Counted from the stretch's first letter, positions 1 to 8,562 are shown. The stretch: DNA of 18,777 nt from JBDHTS01 sp044220535 (GCA_044220535.1 JBGAQU010000054.1:1-18777); one strand, 5' to 3'. A program made the numbers and translations. The notes: generated by a model not told the origin, from the sequence alone.

Positions 1-1193
1 TGCGGTTTGATGGCGTCGCCTTTCTGCGTGTAGGCGAGGCAGTCGCGGCCGCGCCATTTGTCGATGGTCTTCCACCATTTTTTCAGTTCGGGCGCTTTGG
101 CCTTGTATTTCTTTTCGGTCCAGATTTCGAGCATCAGTGCCAGCGTCTTGCCAGCTACGCCGACAATGCCGAGATCTACCTCGACTATTATATTGATGGA
201 GGAGGGATCGACATCGACATGGATTTTGTGGGAATCGGGGGAGAAAGCATCGACGCGGCCGGTGACGCGGTCATCGAAACGCGCGCCGATATTGATCATC
301 AAATCGCAGCCATGCATGGCCATGTTGGCTTCATAGGTGCCGTGCATGCCGAGCATGCCGAGCCATTGTTTGTCACTGGCCGGATAGGCGCCGAGGCCCA
401 TCAGCGTGCTGGTGATCGGAAAGCCGGTGAGGCGGACGAGGTCGGTCAGGAGTTTCGAGGCTTCGGGGCCTGCGTTGATGACGCCGCCGCCGGTGTAGAA
501 GACCGGGCGTTCGGCGCGGGCCATCATGGCGACCGCATGTTCGACGCGGCGGCGGTCGGGATCGAGGCGCGGTTCATAGACGCGGTTGCGGGGGCGGTCC
601 TTGGTGTATTGGCCTTGGGCGAACTGGATATCCTTCGGGATGTCGATGACGACGGGGCCAGGGCGGCCCGTGCGCGCGACGTGGAAGGCTTCGTGGATGA
701 TGCCGGAGAGTTTGTTGACGTCCTTTACCAGGTAATTATGCTTGGTGCAGGGGCGGGTGATGCCGGTGGTATCGGCCTCCTGAAACGCGTCGTTGCCGAT
801 CAGGAAGGTCGGAACCTGGCCGGTCAGGCACACGATGGGAATGGAATCCATCAGCGCGTCGGTCAGGCCGGTGACGGCGTTGGTGGCGCCGGGTCCGGAG
901 GTGACAAGGACGCAGCCGACTTTGCCGGTGGAGCGGGCATAGCCTTCGGCGGCGTGCACAGCCGCCTGTTCATGGCGGACGAGGATGTGGCGGATCTTAT
1001 CCTGCTGGAACAGCGCGTCGTAAATGGGCAGCACCGCGCCGCCGGGATAGCCGAAGATGGTGTCAACGCCCTGGTCTGCGAGGGCTTTGATCACCATCTC
1101 CGCGCCGGGCATGGCCGGGCCGACAAGCGCGATGGGCGCCGTAGTGGCGGCCTGGTTTTTGGCGGGCTGGTTCTTTGAAATCGTTTTACGCAT
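1..1193 (-). CDS. ilvB: Acetolactate synthase, catalytic (large) subunit, 3' end cut by window
   Basis: This is the thiamine-diphosphate enzyme that condenses two pyruvates (or pyruvate and 2-oxobutyrate) in the first step of valine, leucine and isoleucine synthesis. I translated 397 residues from the ATG at 1191-1193; the C-terminal third lies beyond base 1. Family motifs are clear: the FGYPGGAVLPIYDAL segment near residues 47-61, the catalytic glutamate in RHEQAAVHAAEGYAR (E75), SGPGATN near 100-105, and the central domain with NIGARFDDRVTGR. A GAGGG lies 3 bases before the ATG, which is tight. The ATG at residue 28 (MPGAEMV) matches the usual family start, so the first 27 Ala/Thr/Lys-rich residues may be an extension or an annotation excess. 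The 150 bases upstream are AT-rich and show no branched-chain leader peptide or attenuator that I can see. Confidence 0.95.
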   Translation of the reverse strand, partial: MRKTISKNQPAKNQAATTAPIALVGPAMPGAEMVIKALADQGVDTIFGYPGGAVLPIYDALFQQDKIRHILVRHEQAAVHAAEGYARSTGKVGCVLVTSGPGATNAVTGLTDALMDSIPIVCLTGQVPTFLIGNDAFQEADTTGITRPCTKHNYLVKDVNKLSGIIHEAFHVARTGRPGPVVIDIPKDIQFAQGQYTKDRPRNRVYEPRLDPDRRRVEHAVAMMARAERPVFYTGGGVINAGPEASKLLTDLVRLTGFPITSTLMGLGAYPASDKQWLGMLGMHGTYEANMAMHGCDLMINIGARFDDRVTGRVDAFSPDSHKIHVDVDPSSINIIVEVDLGIVGVAGKTLALMLEIWTEKKYKAKAPELKKWWKTIDKWRGRDCLAYTQKGDAIKP

Positions 1194-1343
1194 GCACCCT
1201 CGGCAGATTTTTTGTTTCCATTATTTAGCCATGGATTTTGATAAAATGGAATAAATAAGGTTATTTAATTACAAAAATGAAAGATTATTAGGTTTATTAT
1301 TACGTGAGTGGAGGGCTGGTATGCGTTTTGTGCAATGCCGCAT

Positions 1344-2222
1344 TTAAGCAGTTATAGTTTTTACATTGGCATCAGGTTTTATCTGATGCCTGAACCATGT
1401 CACCTGCCGTTTCGCGTATTGGCGGGTTTCGGCTTTGGCGGTGGTGATGGCATCTTCCAGGGACATGCGGCCTTCGGTGTGGGCTTTCAGGGCACGGTAG
1501 CCGAGGGCGTTTTCGACCGGGTATGCGCCGGTACCGGTGAAGGCAGCGACTTCGTCGAGTGCGCCGTTTTGTAGCATGTGGTCGAAACGGGTGTTGCAGC
1601 GATTGTATAACGTTTCACGATCGGGCAGGACGAGGGTGATGTGGAAGAGCCAGGCTGCAGGCGGGGCTTCGCGGGGCGCCGCCTGCCATTCGTTCAGGGA
1701 TTTTCCGGTGGCGGTCATGACTTCCCAGGCGCGGATCAGGCGCTGGGTGTCGTTGGGGTGGAGGCGTGCGGCCATGACGGGATCGATGGTTTGCAGTTCG
1801 GCATGGAAGGCAGGGTTGCCACGTTCGGATTGCAGCGCCACGGCCTGGGCGCGGATTTCGGCGGGCATGTCAGGTATTGGAGACAGGCCATAGAGAAGTG
1901 CGCCGATGTACAAGCCCGTGCCGCCGACGAGGATCGGTGTCTGGTTTGCATTCAGGACTGTGTTGATTTCCCGGATGGCGAGGCCGCGCCATTGCGCAGC
2001 GCTGCAGGGTTGATCGGGCGGCAGGACGCCGTAGAGGCGGTGGGGGATGGATTGTTTGTCTTTATCGGACGGCTGGGCGGTCAGGATGGGGAGTGCGTTG
2101 TAGATCTGCATGGAATCGGCGTTGATGATGACGCCGTTTTTTTCCCGCGCCATTTGCAAAGCGAGGGCGGATTTGCCGCCGGCGGTGGGACCGGCGATGA
2201 TGTGGATAGTAAATTTTGTCAT
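1344..2222 (-). CDS. miaA: tRNA dimethylallyltransferase
   Basis: MiaA transfers a dimethylallyl group to N6 of adenosine 37 in tRNAs that read UNN codons. The 292-residue product has the P-loop GPTAGGKS (11-18) and INADSMQIY with the catalytic-type Asp (D36). It also has GGTGLYIGALLYGL, HPNDTQRLIRAWEV and the C-terminal ALGYRALKAH...AKRQVTWFRHQ signature, all typical of the family, and its length is normal. I chose the ATG at 2220-2222 (MTKFTIHII); the frame stays open to a TTG at 2237, which would add five residues but fits the family less well. It lies on the same strand as ilvB, 150 bases upstream of it, and diverges from the small membrane gene at 2333. A possible -10 element (TATATT on the minus strand, 2247-2252) lies upstream, without a convincing -35. 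Confidence 0.95.
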   Translation of the reverse strand: MTKFTIHIIAGPTAGGKSALALQMAREKNGVIINADSMQIYNALPILTAQPSDKDKQSIPHRLYGVLPPDQPCSAAQWRGLAIREINTVLNANQTPILVGGTGLYIGALLYGLSPIPDMPAEIRAQAVALQSERGNPAFHAELQTIDPVMAARLHPNDTQRLIRAWEVMTATGKSLNEWQAAPREAPPAAWLFHITLVLPDRETLYNRCNTRFDHMLQNGALDEVAAFTGTGAYPVENALGYRALKAHTEGRMSLEDAITTAKAETRQYAKRQVTWFRHQIKPDANVKTITA

Positions 2223-2332
2223 CAAACCTGTTTGCAAAGACTACACAATATATTCATAAATCACATTCTGGCTTGACGTCTATTGAGTTATGTCGTTCTT
2301 TCATCACATTAAATTTCCAAGGAGGTTTTTTT

Positions 2333-2647
2333 ATGTCTAGTGAGATTGAGCTTGGCGTTTTGGCTTTACCCGTTGCCGCTGGTGTTTTAGGCGGTATTAC
2401 AGCTTTATTTAATAAAAAAGTTGGTATGCCCGCGAAAATCGTTGGAGGATTGACAGCTGCCGGAGCTGCATTTGGAAGCTACGTATTAATGAGCATCATG
2501 ACCAGTGAAGATCGAAGCGGGGCCGGTATGGTCGGAATGTTTTTGTATCCAGCCATAAATGCTGCGGCTTTAGTCTTAAGTGCCTACTGTCTTGGGGCTA
2601 CAGTTGAAGCGATGCGTCACCCTGCGCCTCCCGCTCCAAAACCTTAA
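2333..2647 (+). CDS. Small hydrophobic membrane protein, unknown function
   Basis: I do not recognise this 104-residue protein. The start is decided by an excellent ribosome binding site, AAGGAGG at 2319-2325, seven bases before the ATG at 2333; the open frame extends further upstream but without a better start. Three hydrophobic stretches (about residues 5-25, 33-54 and 64-90), rich in Gly and Ala, predict three membrane spans, followed by a Pro-rich tail (PAPPAPKP). Its base composition is more AT-rich than the adjoining miaA and degP genes, which hints at separate ancestry. It is convergent with the protease gene, with only two bases between the stop codons, and no terminator is visible between them. 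Confidence 0.75.
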   Translation: MSSEIELGVLALPVAAGVLGGITALFNKKVGMPAKIVGGLTAAGAAFGSYVLMSIMTSEDRSGAGMVGMFLYPAINAAALVLSAYCLGATVEAMRHPAPPAPKP

Positions 2648-2649
2648 GT

Positions 2650-4167
2650 TTATTTGCCTGTTTTCGGCTTTAAGGCAATAAACCTTACATCGCCGCCGCG
2701 GTTGACCATCAACAGGATGGAGGTCAAGCCGGATTTGCGGGCAGAGTCCATAAGGGTTGAGACATTGCCTGGGGTGGTAACGGGGGTTTTGTTGATTTCG
2801 GTGATCACATCGCCCTGGGTCAGGCCTTTTTCGGCGGCTTCGGACATGGGTTCGACGGATGTGACCAGCGCGCCCTTTACCTCTGCCGGGATGTTGTAGT
2901 TGCGGCGGTCGATGGCGTTGATGGAATCCACCGTCATGCCGATGCCGGAAATTTTAACGCCGTTATCGGTATGGGTGTCCACAGGTGGCTGGTCGTTGTC
3001 GCTGTCATCATCCTGCGTGTCTTTTTCGGCTTTTTCGAGCTCCCCGAGCTGGACGGTGGTGTCCTGTTTTTTACCGTCGCGCCAGTAGACGAGTTTTACT
3101 TTCTTGTCGATTTCCGTTTCCGCCACGGCGCGGGGCAAAGTGCGCATGGCATCGATGGCGCGGCCGTCGAATTCCAGGATGACGTCGCCGGATTTCAGGC
3201 CGGCTTTCTGTGCCGGGCTGCCGGGCGCGACGCTGGCAATCAGCGCGCCCTTCGTGCCGTCCAGCTTCAGGCTGTCGGAAATATCGGGCGTAATGCTTTG
3301 AATTTTTACACCGATCCAGCCGCGGCGCGTATGGCCGTATTTCAGGATCTGGTCGACCACCGGCTTGGCGAGGTTGGACGGAACAGCAAAACCGATGCCG
3401 ACCGAACCGCCGCCGGAGGGGGAGAAAATCGCGGTGTTGATGCCGATGACGTTGCCGTCCGTGTCAAACATCGGGCCGCCGGAATTGCCGCGGTTGATGG
3501 AGGCATCGGTCTGGATAAAATCGTCGTAAGGCCCTGCGTTGATATTGCGGGATTCCGCGGAGACAATACCCGCCGTGACCGTGCCCCCCAAGCCAAACGG
3601 GTTGCCGATGGCCAGCACCCAGTCGCCGACGCGCAGTTTCGAAGAATCGCCAAATTTGACGGCAGAGAGTTTTTTATCCGTCTTCACCTGCAACACGGCG
3701 ATATCGACCTTTTCATCCCGGCCGACGACCGTGGCCGGTAAAGACGTATCATCATGCAAAGTCACGCGCACTTCATCCGCGCCCGCAACAACGTGGTTAT
3801 TGGTGATGACATAGCCTTTATCGGCATCGATGATAAAGCCGGAACCGAGCGAAGCGGCGGGTTGCGTCTGCATCTGAAACTGGCCGCCCTGGCCGTATTG
3901 CTGCATGAAATCCTTCATCATGTCTTCAAAGGGCGTGCCTTCCAGACCAGGGGGCAGGGCCATGTTGGGCATTTCGGACGGTTTGGCGCGCTGGGTTGAG
4001 GAAATGTTGACGACCGCGGGCAGCAGGGTTTCGACGACATCGGCGAAGCTGTTGGGCATGATGGACCGGACAGCGAATTTCTCAGCCGCCGCTGTGGCAT
4101 GGGCGGGCTGGAAGGCCGGCATGGTCAGGCCGAGGGATAAAAGAAGGGTCAAAACGGAACGCCGCAT
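2650..4167 (-). CDS. degP: Do/DegP-family periplasmic serine protease with two PDZ domains
   Basis: This envelope protease/chaperone degrades misfolded exported proteins. The 505-residue product starts with a Sec signal peptide (residues 1-25, likely cleaved after AHA). The trypsin-like domain carries the triad His125 (ITNNHVVAGA), Asp155 (KVDIAVLQV) and Ser229 (NRGNSGGP). PDZ1 spans about 283-375 (GWIGVKIQSI ... SGDVILEFDGRAI) and PDZ2 about 405-503 (GALVTSVEP ... QGDVITEINK). They are joined by an acidic linker (378-400, DTQDDDSDND). Length and order fit the alphaproteobacterial Do/MucD group. It lies 87 bases downstream of hflC on the same strand, the usual arrangement in alphaproteobacteria, and is probably co-transcribed with it. 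I cannot separate DegP from DegQ or MucD naming by sequence alone. Confidence 0.95.
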   Translation of the reverse strand: MRRSVLTLLLSLGLTMPAFQPAHATAAAEKFAVRSIMPNSFADVVETLLPAVVNISSTQRAKPSEMPNMALPPGLEGTPFEDMMKDFMQQYGQGGQFQMQTQPAASLGSGFIIDADKGYVITNNHVVAGADEVRVTLHDDTSLPATVVGRDEKVDIAVLQVKTDKKLSAVKFGDSSKLRVGDWVLAIGNPFGLGGTVTAGIVSAESRNINAGPYDDFIQTDASINRGNSGGPMFDTDGNVIGINTAIFSPSGGGSVGIGFAVPSNLAKPVVDQILKYGHTRRGWIGVKIQSITPDISDSLKLDGTKGALIASVAPGSPAQKAGLKSGDVILEFDGRAIDAMRTLPRAVAETEIDKKVKLVYWRDGKKQDTTVQLGELEKAEKDTQDDDSDNDQPPVDTHTDNGVKISGIGMTVDSINAIDRRNYNIPAEVKGALVTSVEPMSEAAEKGLTQGDVITEINKTPVTTPGNVSTLMDSARKSGLTSILLMVNRGGDVRFIALKPKTGK

Positions 4168-4254
4168 GAAGGCCTCTTTATTAATAATGACAGCCTATAT
4201 TTTGTCCTGCAGTTGCGCCAAGTCCGCGGCGGCTTGGCGGCAAAATTGTGACAT

Positions 4255-5256
4255 TTACTCTGCCGCGCCGCGTTTCATGTATTTCAGAAAAGCGTTATCA
4301 GGGGACAGGATCAGTTTCGTTTCCGGTTTGGCCAGCGTATTACGATAGGCTTCGAGGCTGCGGCTGAAGGCGTAGAAATCCTTGTCCTTATTATAGGCAT
4401 TGGCATAGATGGCGATGGCTTGCTTGTCGCCTTCGCCGCGCAAACCTTGAGAATCGCGGTCGGCTTCGGCCAGCAAAACGGTGCGTTCGCGGTCGGCGGT
4501 GGAGCGGATTTCAAGGGCGCTTTCCTCGCCTTTCGCGCGGGTTTCGGTGGCGCGTTCCTTCAGTTCGGAAATCATGCGCGTGACGGTGGACTGGCGCAGG
4601 CCGGGGGTGAGGTCAGCACGGACGATGCGGATGTCGATGATGGTGATGCCCAGATTGTCGGCCTTGATCTTGTCATTGGCCATTTTTTTAATGTCTTCCA
4701 TCAGGCGCTGGCGTTCAGGCGACAGCAATTCGCGCATGGTGGAACGGCCCAGCACGCCGCGGGTGGAATCGTTCATGATGCTTTCGATGCGTTGGCCCGC
4801 GACATCGACCGTGCCCAGGGTTTTCATGAATTTCAGCGGGTCGGTGATGCGGTAGCGGGCGAAGGTGTCAACGATGATGGGTTCGCCGCTGACCATTTCG
4901 TCATCCAGCTGCGCTTTCGCCCTGGGGGGGCTGTCGGAATCGGTTTTGCCTTCGATGGAGTCCGCCAACGCGCCGCGGGCAGCGGCGACCAGAGGATTAT
5001 CGCGGCTGGATGAAATGACGATCTGGGCAGGTTGCGGATCGACGGACAGGATGCGCGCGTCGAAGCGGCGGACTTCCTGCACGAAGGGCAGTTTGAAATG
5101 CAGGCCGGGGCCGATCATTTCGGCGCCCACAGGCTGACCCAGCTGCAGGACGATGGCGCGTTCGCGTTCATCGACCGTAAACAGCGACATCGAGGCGATG
5201 AATAAAGCGACGATAATAGCGCCCGCGACCAGATTGAAACTGGAAATGCTTTTCAT
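4255..5256 (-). CDS. hflC: HflC, SPFH-domain partner of HflK (modulator of FtsH)
   Basis: HflC and HflK form a large periplasm-facing SPFH complex around the membrane AAA protease FtsH and modulate its proteolysis. The 333-residue protein has one N-terminal membrane anchor (8-25), then VDERERAIVLQLGQPVG, the GPGLHFKLPFVQEV motif (49-62) and the prohibitin-type core. The family ending GEGDKQAIAIYANAYNKDKDFYAFSRSLEAYRN is present. The start ATG overlaps the hflK stop (ATGA, 5253-5256) and has AGGAGG just upstream, so the two are translationally coupled. Compared with E. coli HflC, residues about 83-124 are an extra Ala/Asp/Ser-rich stretch where a short TKEKKD loop is expected. The downstream part still aligns (IIVDTFARYRITD). 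The identity is secure; the insertion is unusual. Confidence 0.94.
   Translation of the reverse strand: MKSISSFNLVAGAIIVALFIASMSLFTVDERERAIVLQLGQPVGAEMIGPGLHFKLPFVQEVRRFDARILSVDPQPAQIVISSSRDNPLVAAARGALADSIEGKTDSDSPPRAKAQLDDEMVSGEPIIVDTFARYRITDPLKFMKTLGTVDVAGQRIESIMNDSTRGVLGRSTMRELLSPERQRLMEDIKKMANDKIKADNLGITIIDIRIVRADLTPGLRQSTVTRMISELKERATETRAKGEESALEIRSTADRERTVLLAEADRDSQGLRGEGDKQAIAIYANAYNKDKDFYAFSRSLEAYRNTLAKPETKLILSPDNAFLKYMKRGAAE
4885..5010 (-). other. Extra segment inside HflC
   Basis: These codons encode HflC residues of about 83-124. They lie between the first beta-rich part (DARILSVDPQPAQIV) and the conserved IIVDTFARYRI strand. In E. coli HflC only a few residues (TKEKKD) fill this place. 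The frame is intact and the segment is hydrophilic with an Ala-rich stretch, so it reads as an in-frame insertion, not a frameshift. The boundaries are approximate and come from my memory of the E. coli protein. Confidence 0.55.
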
Positions 5257-6446
5257 GGCTGGGCCTCCTGACCGGCAGGTTTATCCATCAGCACGGCAGC
5301 CGTACCGGCAGCGGGCTTTATATCGTTGAGCGGCAACCATGGCACGACACCGCCGGTTGCCTTGTCATCAGCGACAACAGAGGTGGCGCGGCCCATGACG
5401 TTTTCCATGGTCTCGATATAGAGGCGTTCTTTCGTCACGTCTTTGCCGAGCAAATAGGATTCATAGACGGATTCGAACCGTTTTGCCTCACCCGTAGCGC
5501 GAGCGACAGTCGAGTCGCGATAGGCAGAGGCGTTCTGGCGCATCTGGATGGCCTGGCCGCGCGCCTTTGGCAGGATGTCCTGACGATAGGTTTCGGCCTG
5601 GTTCTGGACGTTGATGGCGTCCTGTTTCGCGGACTGGACATCCTGGAAGGCGTCCTGCACATCCGGATGGACTTCGGCCTGCTGAATCAGGACCTGGGAA
5701 ATCGAAATGCCGGATTTATAGGAGTCGAGATTCTGCTGCATGATCTCCCGCGCCTTGTCCGCGACCTGCGTGCGGGCGTTGGTGATGATGGGCAGCATGG
5801 TGGTCTGGCCGACGACTTCGCGGATGGCGCTTTGCGCGACCTTGCGGATGGTCTGTTCGGGTTCTTCGATGTTGAACAGATACTGTTCCGCCGATTTGAT
5901 GTTCCACAGGACGACCAGATCCAGTTCAACGATGTTTGCGTCGGAGGTCAGCATCAGGCTTTCCTCCGGCAGGTCGCCAGCTATGCGCTGCGCGCCGCCG
6001 CCGGAGCCTATGGCCATGCGGCGCATTTGCGACACATTGACCTTTTCCACTTTTTCAGCCGGCCAGGGCAAATGGTAGTGCAGGCCTTCGGAGGTCTGGG
6101 TGGTGCTGAGCGCGCCGAAACGCTGCACTACGCCGTGCACGCCGGGTTCGAGGATGTAAAGGCCGCTTAGAAGCCAGAGCACAAGGATGGCAGCGGCAAT
6201 CATGCCGATAAAGGACCCGGTGCCGAAATTGCCGGGCAGGGCGCGGCGCAGATTGTCCTGTGCCCTGCGCAGCATGTCATCGATATTGGGGGGCAGGTCG
6301 CCGCCATTGTTGTTATTGCCGCCACGGTTACCGCCGCCCCCGCCACCCCAGGGGTTGCGCGGGCCGCCATTGTTGCCGCCGCCATTGCCGGGCGGGCGCC
6401 CCCATGGGTTTTTATTGCCGCCGCCCGATTGATTCTGCCAACCCAT
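5253..6446 (-). CDS. hflK: HflK, SPFH-domain partner of HflC (modulator of FtsH)
   Basis: This is the larger subunit of the HflKC complex that encloses FtsH in the inner membrane. I start it at the ATG at 6444-6446 because MGWQNQSGGGNKNPWG matches the family N-terminus. An in-frame ATG at 6467 and a TTG at 6503 would add 7 or 19 residues. The 397-residue product has a cytoplasmic low-complexity Gly/Asn/Pro tail with two NPWG motifs (residues 1-50), a membrane span (about 78-97), the SPFH domain (LEPGVHGVVQRFG onwards) and a coiled region (AKQDAINVQNQAETYRQDILPKARG). The C-terminus has a normal ERLYIETMENVMG ending. It is the first gene of hflK-hflC-degP and is divergent from mrp; the shared 77-base gap should hold both promoters. 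Confidence 0.94.
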   Translation of the reverse strand: MGWQNQSGGGNKNPWGRPPGNGGGNNGGPRNPWGGGGGGNRGGNNNNGGDLPPNIDDMLRRAQDNLRRALPGNFGTGSFIGMIAAAILVLWLLSGLYILEPGVHGVVQRFGALSTTQTSEGLHYHLPWPAEKVEKVNVSQMRRMAIGSGGGAQRIAGDLPEESLMLTSDANIVELDLVVLWNIKSAEQYLFNIEEPEQTIRKVAQSAIREVVGQTTMLPIITNARTQVADKAREIMQQNLDSYKSGISISQVLIQQAEVHPDVQDAFQDVQSAKQDAINVQNQAETYRQDILPKARGQAIQMRQNASAYRDSTVARATGEAKRFESVYESYLLGKDVTKERLYIETMENVMGRATSVVADDKATGGVVPWLPLNDIKPAAGTAAVLMDKPAGQEAQP

Positions 6447-6523
6447 ATTGATACTGGCCTTTTCCATTGAAACCCGTTTAAGAATATCTGTTACCGGCAA
6501 CAAAACAAGTCCTTCAGGCCATT

Positions 6524-7600
6524 ATGACCGATATTAAAACGACAGAGCGAGTCACCAAAGCCTTGCGAGGGGTCAGCGATCCCGGCACGGGCCGGGATAT
6601 CGTGACGGCGGGGATGGTGACGGGGCTGCAGGTCGAAGACGGCCATGTGCTGTTCGCGCTGGAGGTGGATACATCCATGGGTCCTGCCCTGGAGCCGCTG
6701 CGCCAGAGCGCAGAAAAGGCAGCGGGATCGGTGCGCGGGGTGCGTCAGGTGACGGCCGTGCTGACGGCCAGAAAATCAAATGATGACAGCGATGTAAAAA
6801 AGAAAACGGCACGGATCGAAAATCTTGCGCCGGGCATCAAACACATTATTGCGGTGGCCTCGGGCAAGGGCGGGGTCGGGAAGTCGACCGTGGCCGTGAA
6901 CCTGGCCGTATCGTTAGCGACGCTGGGGCTGAAAACCGGGTTGATGGATGCAGATATTTATGGGCCGTCCGTCCCGCATATGATGGGATTGTCGGGCAAG
7001 CCGGATTTAAAGGACGGGAAGCTGCAGCCGCTGGAGGCGCATGGGGTGAAGTTTGTCTCCATGGGCCTGATGGTGGATCCGGAGGCCGCGATGATCTGGC
7101 GCGGGCCGATGATTCAGAGCGCGATAAGGCAGTTTCTGGCTGATGTAAATTGGGGCGATCTCGATGTGCTGGTGGTCGATATGCCGCCGGGAACGGGCGA
7201 TGCGCAGTTGACGCTGGCGCAGAAGGTCCCATTGGCCGGGGCGGTGATTGTTTCGACGCCGCAGGATATTGCCTTGCTGGATGCCAGACGCGCGGTATCG
7301 ATGTTCCGGCAGGTGAAAGTGCCGATTTTAGGCATCGTGGAGAATATGAGCAGTTTTATCTGCCCGCGCTGCAGCCATGAGGAGCATATTTTCGGGGAGC
7401 AGGGGGCGCGGAGAGAGGCGGAAAGACTGGGCGTGAAGTTTCTGGGTGAGGTGCCGCTGGATTTGAAAGTGCGGGAGGCGGGGGATGCGGGGCGGCCTAT
7501 GTCTTTGGATAAAGGCGAGGCGGGTGTTTTTTCAGATATAGCACACAAAATCAGAGAAGAATTGTTGACTATGGTAAAAGTCGATGTTAAGCAGGTTTAA
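6524..7600 (+). CDS. mrp: Mrp/ApbC-type P-loop ATPase, Fe-S cluster carrier
   Basis: Members of this family bind and hand over [4Fe-4S] clusters to apo-proteins. The 358-residue product has an N-terminal MIP18-like domain (1-85, ending before a charged linker). The deviant Walker A motif is SGKGGVGKS (113-121), followed by MDADIYGPSVPHM (141-153), VVDMPPGTGDAQLT (217-230) and the ICPRCSH pair (C280, C283) that bridges a cluster between two subunits. Length and domain order are normal. The ATG at 6524 gives the family-like N-terminus; upstream is only a weak site (CAGG). It diverges from hflK and breaks the folA-hflK neighbourhood seen in many alphaproteobacteria. Confidence 0.95.
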   Translation: MTDIKTTERVTKALRGVSDPGTGRDIVTAGMVTGLQVEDGHVLFALEVDTSMGPALEPLRQSAEKAAGSVRGVRQVTAVLTARKSNDDSDVKKKTARIENLAPGIKHIIAVASGKGGVGKSTVAVNLAVSLATLGLKTGLMDADIYGPSVPHMMGLSGKPDLKDGKLQPLEAHGVKFVSMGLMVDPEAAMIWRGPMIQSAIRQFLADVNWGDLDVLVVDMPPGTGDAQLTLAQKVPLAGAVIVSTPQDIALLDARRAVSMFRQVKVPILGIVENMSSFICPRCSHEEHIFGEQGARREAERLGVKFLGEVPLDLKVREAGDAGRPMSLDKGEAGVFSDIAHKIREELLTMVKVDVKQV

Positions 7601-7626
7601 TCAAAAAAATGATAGGGAAAATGAGA

Positions 7627-8562
7627 ATGACCGCTTTTATAAATATTGCCCAAAATGATTCCAATCCGCTTTATGTCGATCCAGCGTCGATTACCGCTAT
7701 TTATCAAGACATGCAATACGACAGGCTGCAGCTGTTTAATGAAGACGGCGTTTTCTGGAACGGCAAAGCCGGCGGAAAACTGGATCCTGATTATATTGTG
7801 CAGACAATGCAGAATCATGGTCATGCCCTTGCTTCATTCCCTGTGCGGTGGCGCCATGATAAAGACTCGACTTTTTATGTGGCGCCGCATGCCGTGACAT
7901 ATGCGACGATCGGCAAAGCTGATGAAGAAGGAACGCTTGGCGCCATATTCGGCGTTAAAGGCGTCGTTCGTAAGGAGACGGAGCGTGTAACGCTCGTTGA
8001 ACTGGAACCGGTGCTGGATGCTGTGCGGCGGGTAAAGCCATTGCTGCACTATGCGCCTGAAAAGGCTTCTGCCTACTGGCACACGCCCGTTGCTCTTTAT
8101 GTTGATCCGCAGGCTGTTACCCGCATTCAGGAATACGGTACTGAACTCAAGGTGAATTTCAACAAATCCGCTGATCTAAGAATCGAAACTCCTAGAGAGA
8201 TGAGTTTTAAAGTCATCGATAGGTTGTCATTTGAGGCACGTGCCACGATGCAAGCTCTGGAAAAACAGGTCATGCAGACCTTCGCTCGCGAACTGGCAAC
8301 GGCCAATGGAAAATTATTATCTGTGGAATTTGCCGAGAGCGCATTCCATACACGGTATGAAGATATTGAGTATATGGAGTTTGTAGATCATAAAGATGAC
8401 GATGCGTTTAAGCTATGGCTGCAAATGAAAAAAGCAACAGGAGCGCAAAATACGGAAGATGTCGTGCTTCGTTATAAAACGCGGGAAGACCGTTTGAAAT
8501 CCTTCGAAGCGCTGAATTCCACGAAACCTGGCGTTATGACGCAACCCGCTCCGGCACCGTAA
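7627..8562 (+). CDS. Unknown protein with repeated 'YVDP..VT.I' modules
   Basis: I do not recognise this family. I prefer the ATG at 7627, with AGGG nine bases upstream; ATGs at 7609 and 7621 are alternatives. The 311-residue product has no signal peptide or membrane span. It contains a recurring pattern at residues about 14-61 (PLYVDPASITAIY), 82-135 (TFYVAPHAVT) and 156-200 (ALYVDPQAVTRI), and perhaps a worn fourth at about 235-292 (YEDIEYMEF). Each is followed by alternating hydrophobic strands and a short helix. The layout (strand, xNPxxIxxI, strands, helix) is reminiscent of the small flagellar regulator FlbD; this is a resemblance, not an assignment. The final seven codons and the stop lie in a repeat that matches the folA tail read from the other strand. 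Confidence 0.7.
   Translation: MTAFINIAQNDSNPLYVDPASITAIYQDMQYDRLQLFNEDGVFWNGKAGGKLDPDYIVQTMQNHGHALASFPVRWRHDKDSTFYVAPHAVTYATIGKADEEGTLGAIFGVKGVVRKETERVTLVELEPVLDAVRRVKPLLHYAPEKASAYWHTPVALYVDPQAVTRIQEYGTELKVNFNKSADLRIETPREMSFKVIDRLSFEARATMQALEKQVMQTFARELATANGKLLSVEFAESAFHTRYEDIEYMEFVDHKDDDAFKLWLQMKKATGAQNTEDVVLRYKTREDRLKSFEALNSTKPGVMTQPAPAP

Noticed and set aside
219..1178. A 319-residue plus-strand open frame
   Set aside because: It is a GC-rich antisense shadow of ilvB with Gly/Ala/Asp-rich low-complexity content; ilvB on the minus strand has unmistakable motifs.
2273..2300. TTGACG as the -35 of a promoter for the small membrane gene
   Set aside because: No acceptable -10 lies 16-18 bases downstream.
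2971..3741. A 256-residue plus-strand open frame opposite the protease gene
   Set aside because: It is a shadow of degP; the protease carries signal peptide, triad and PDZ domains on the other strand.
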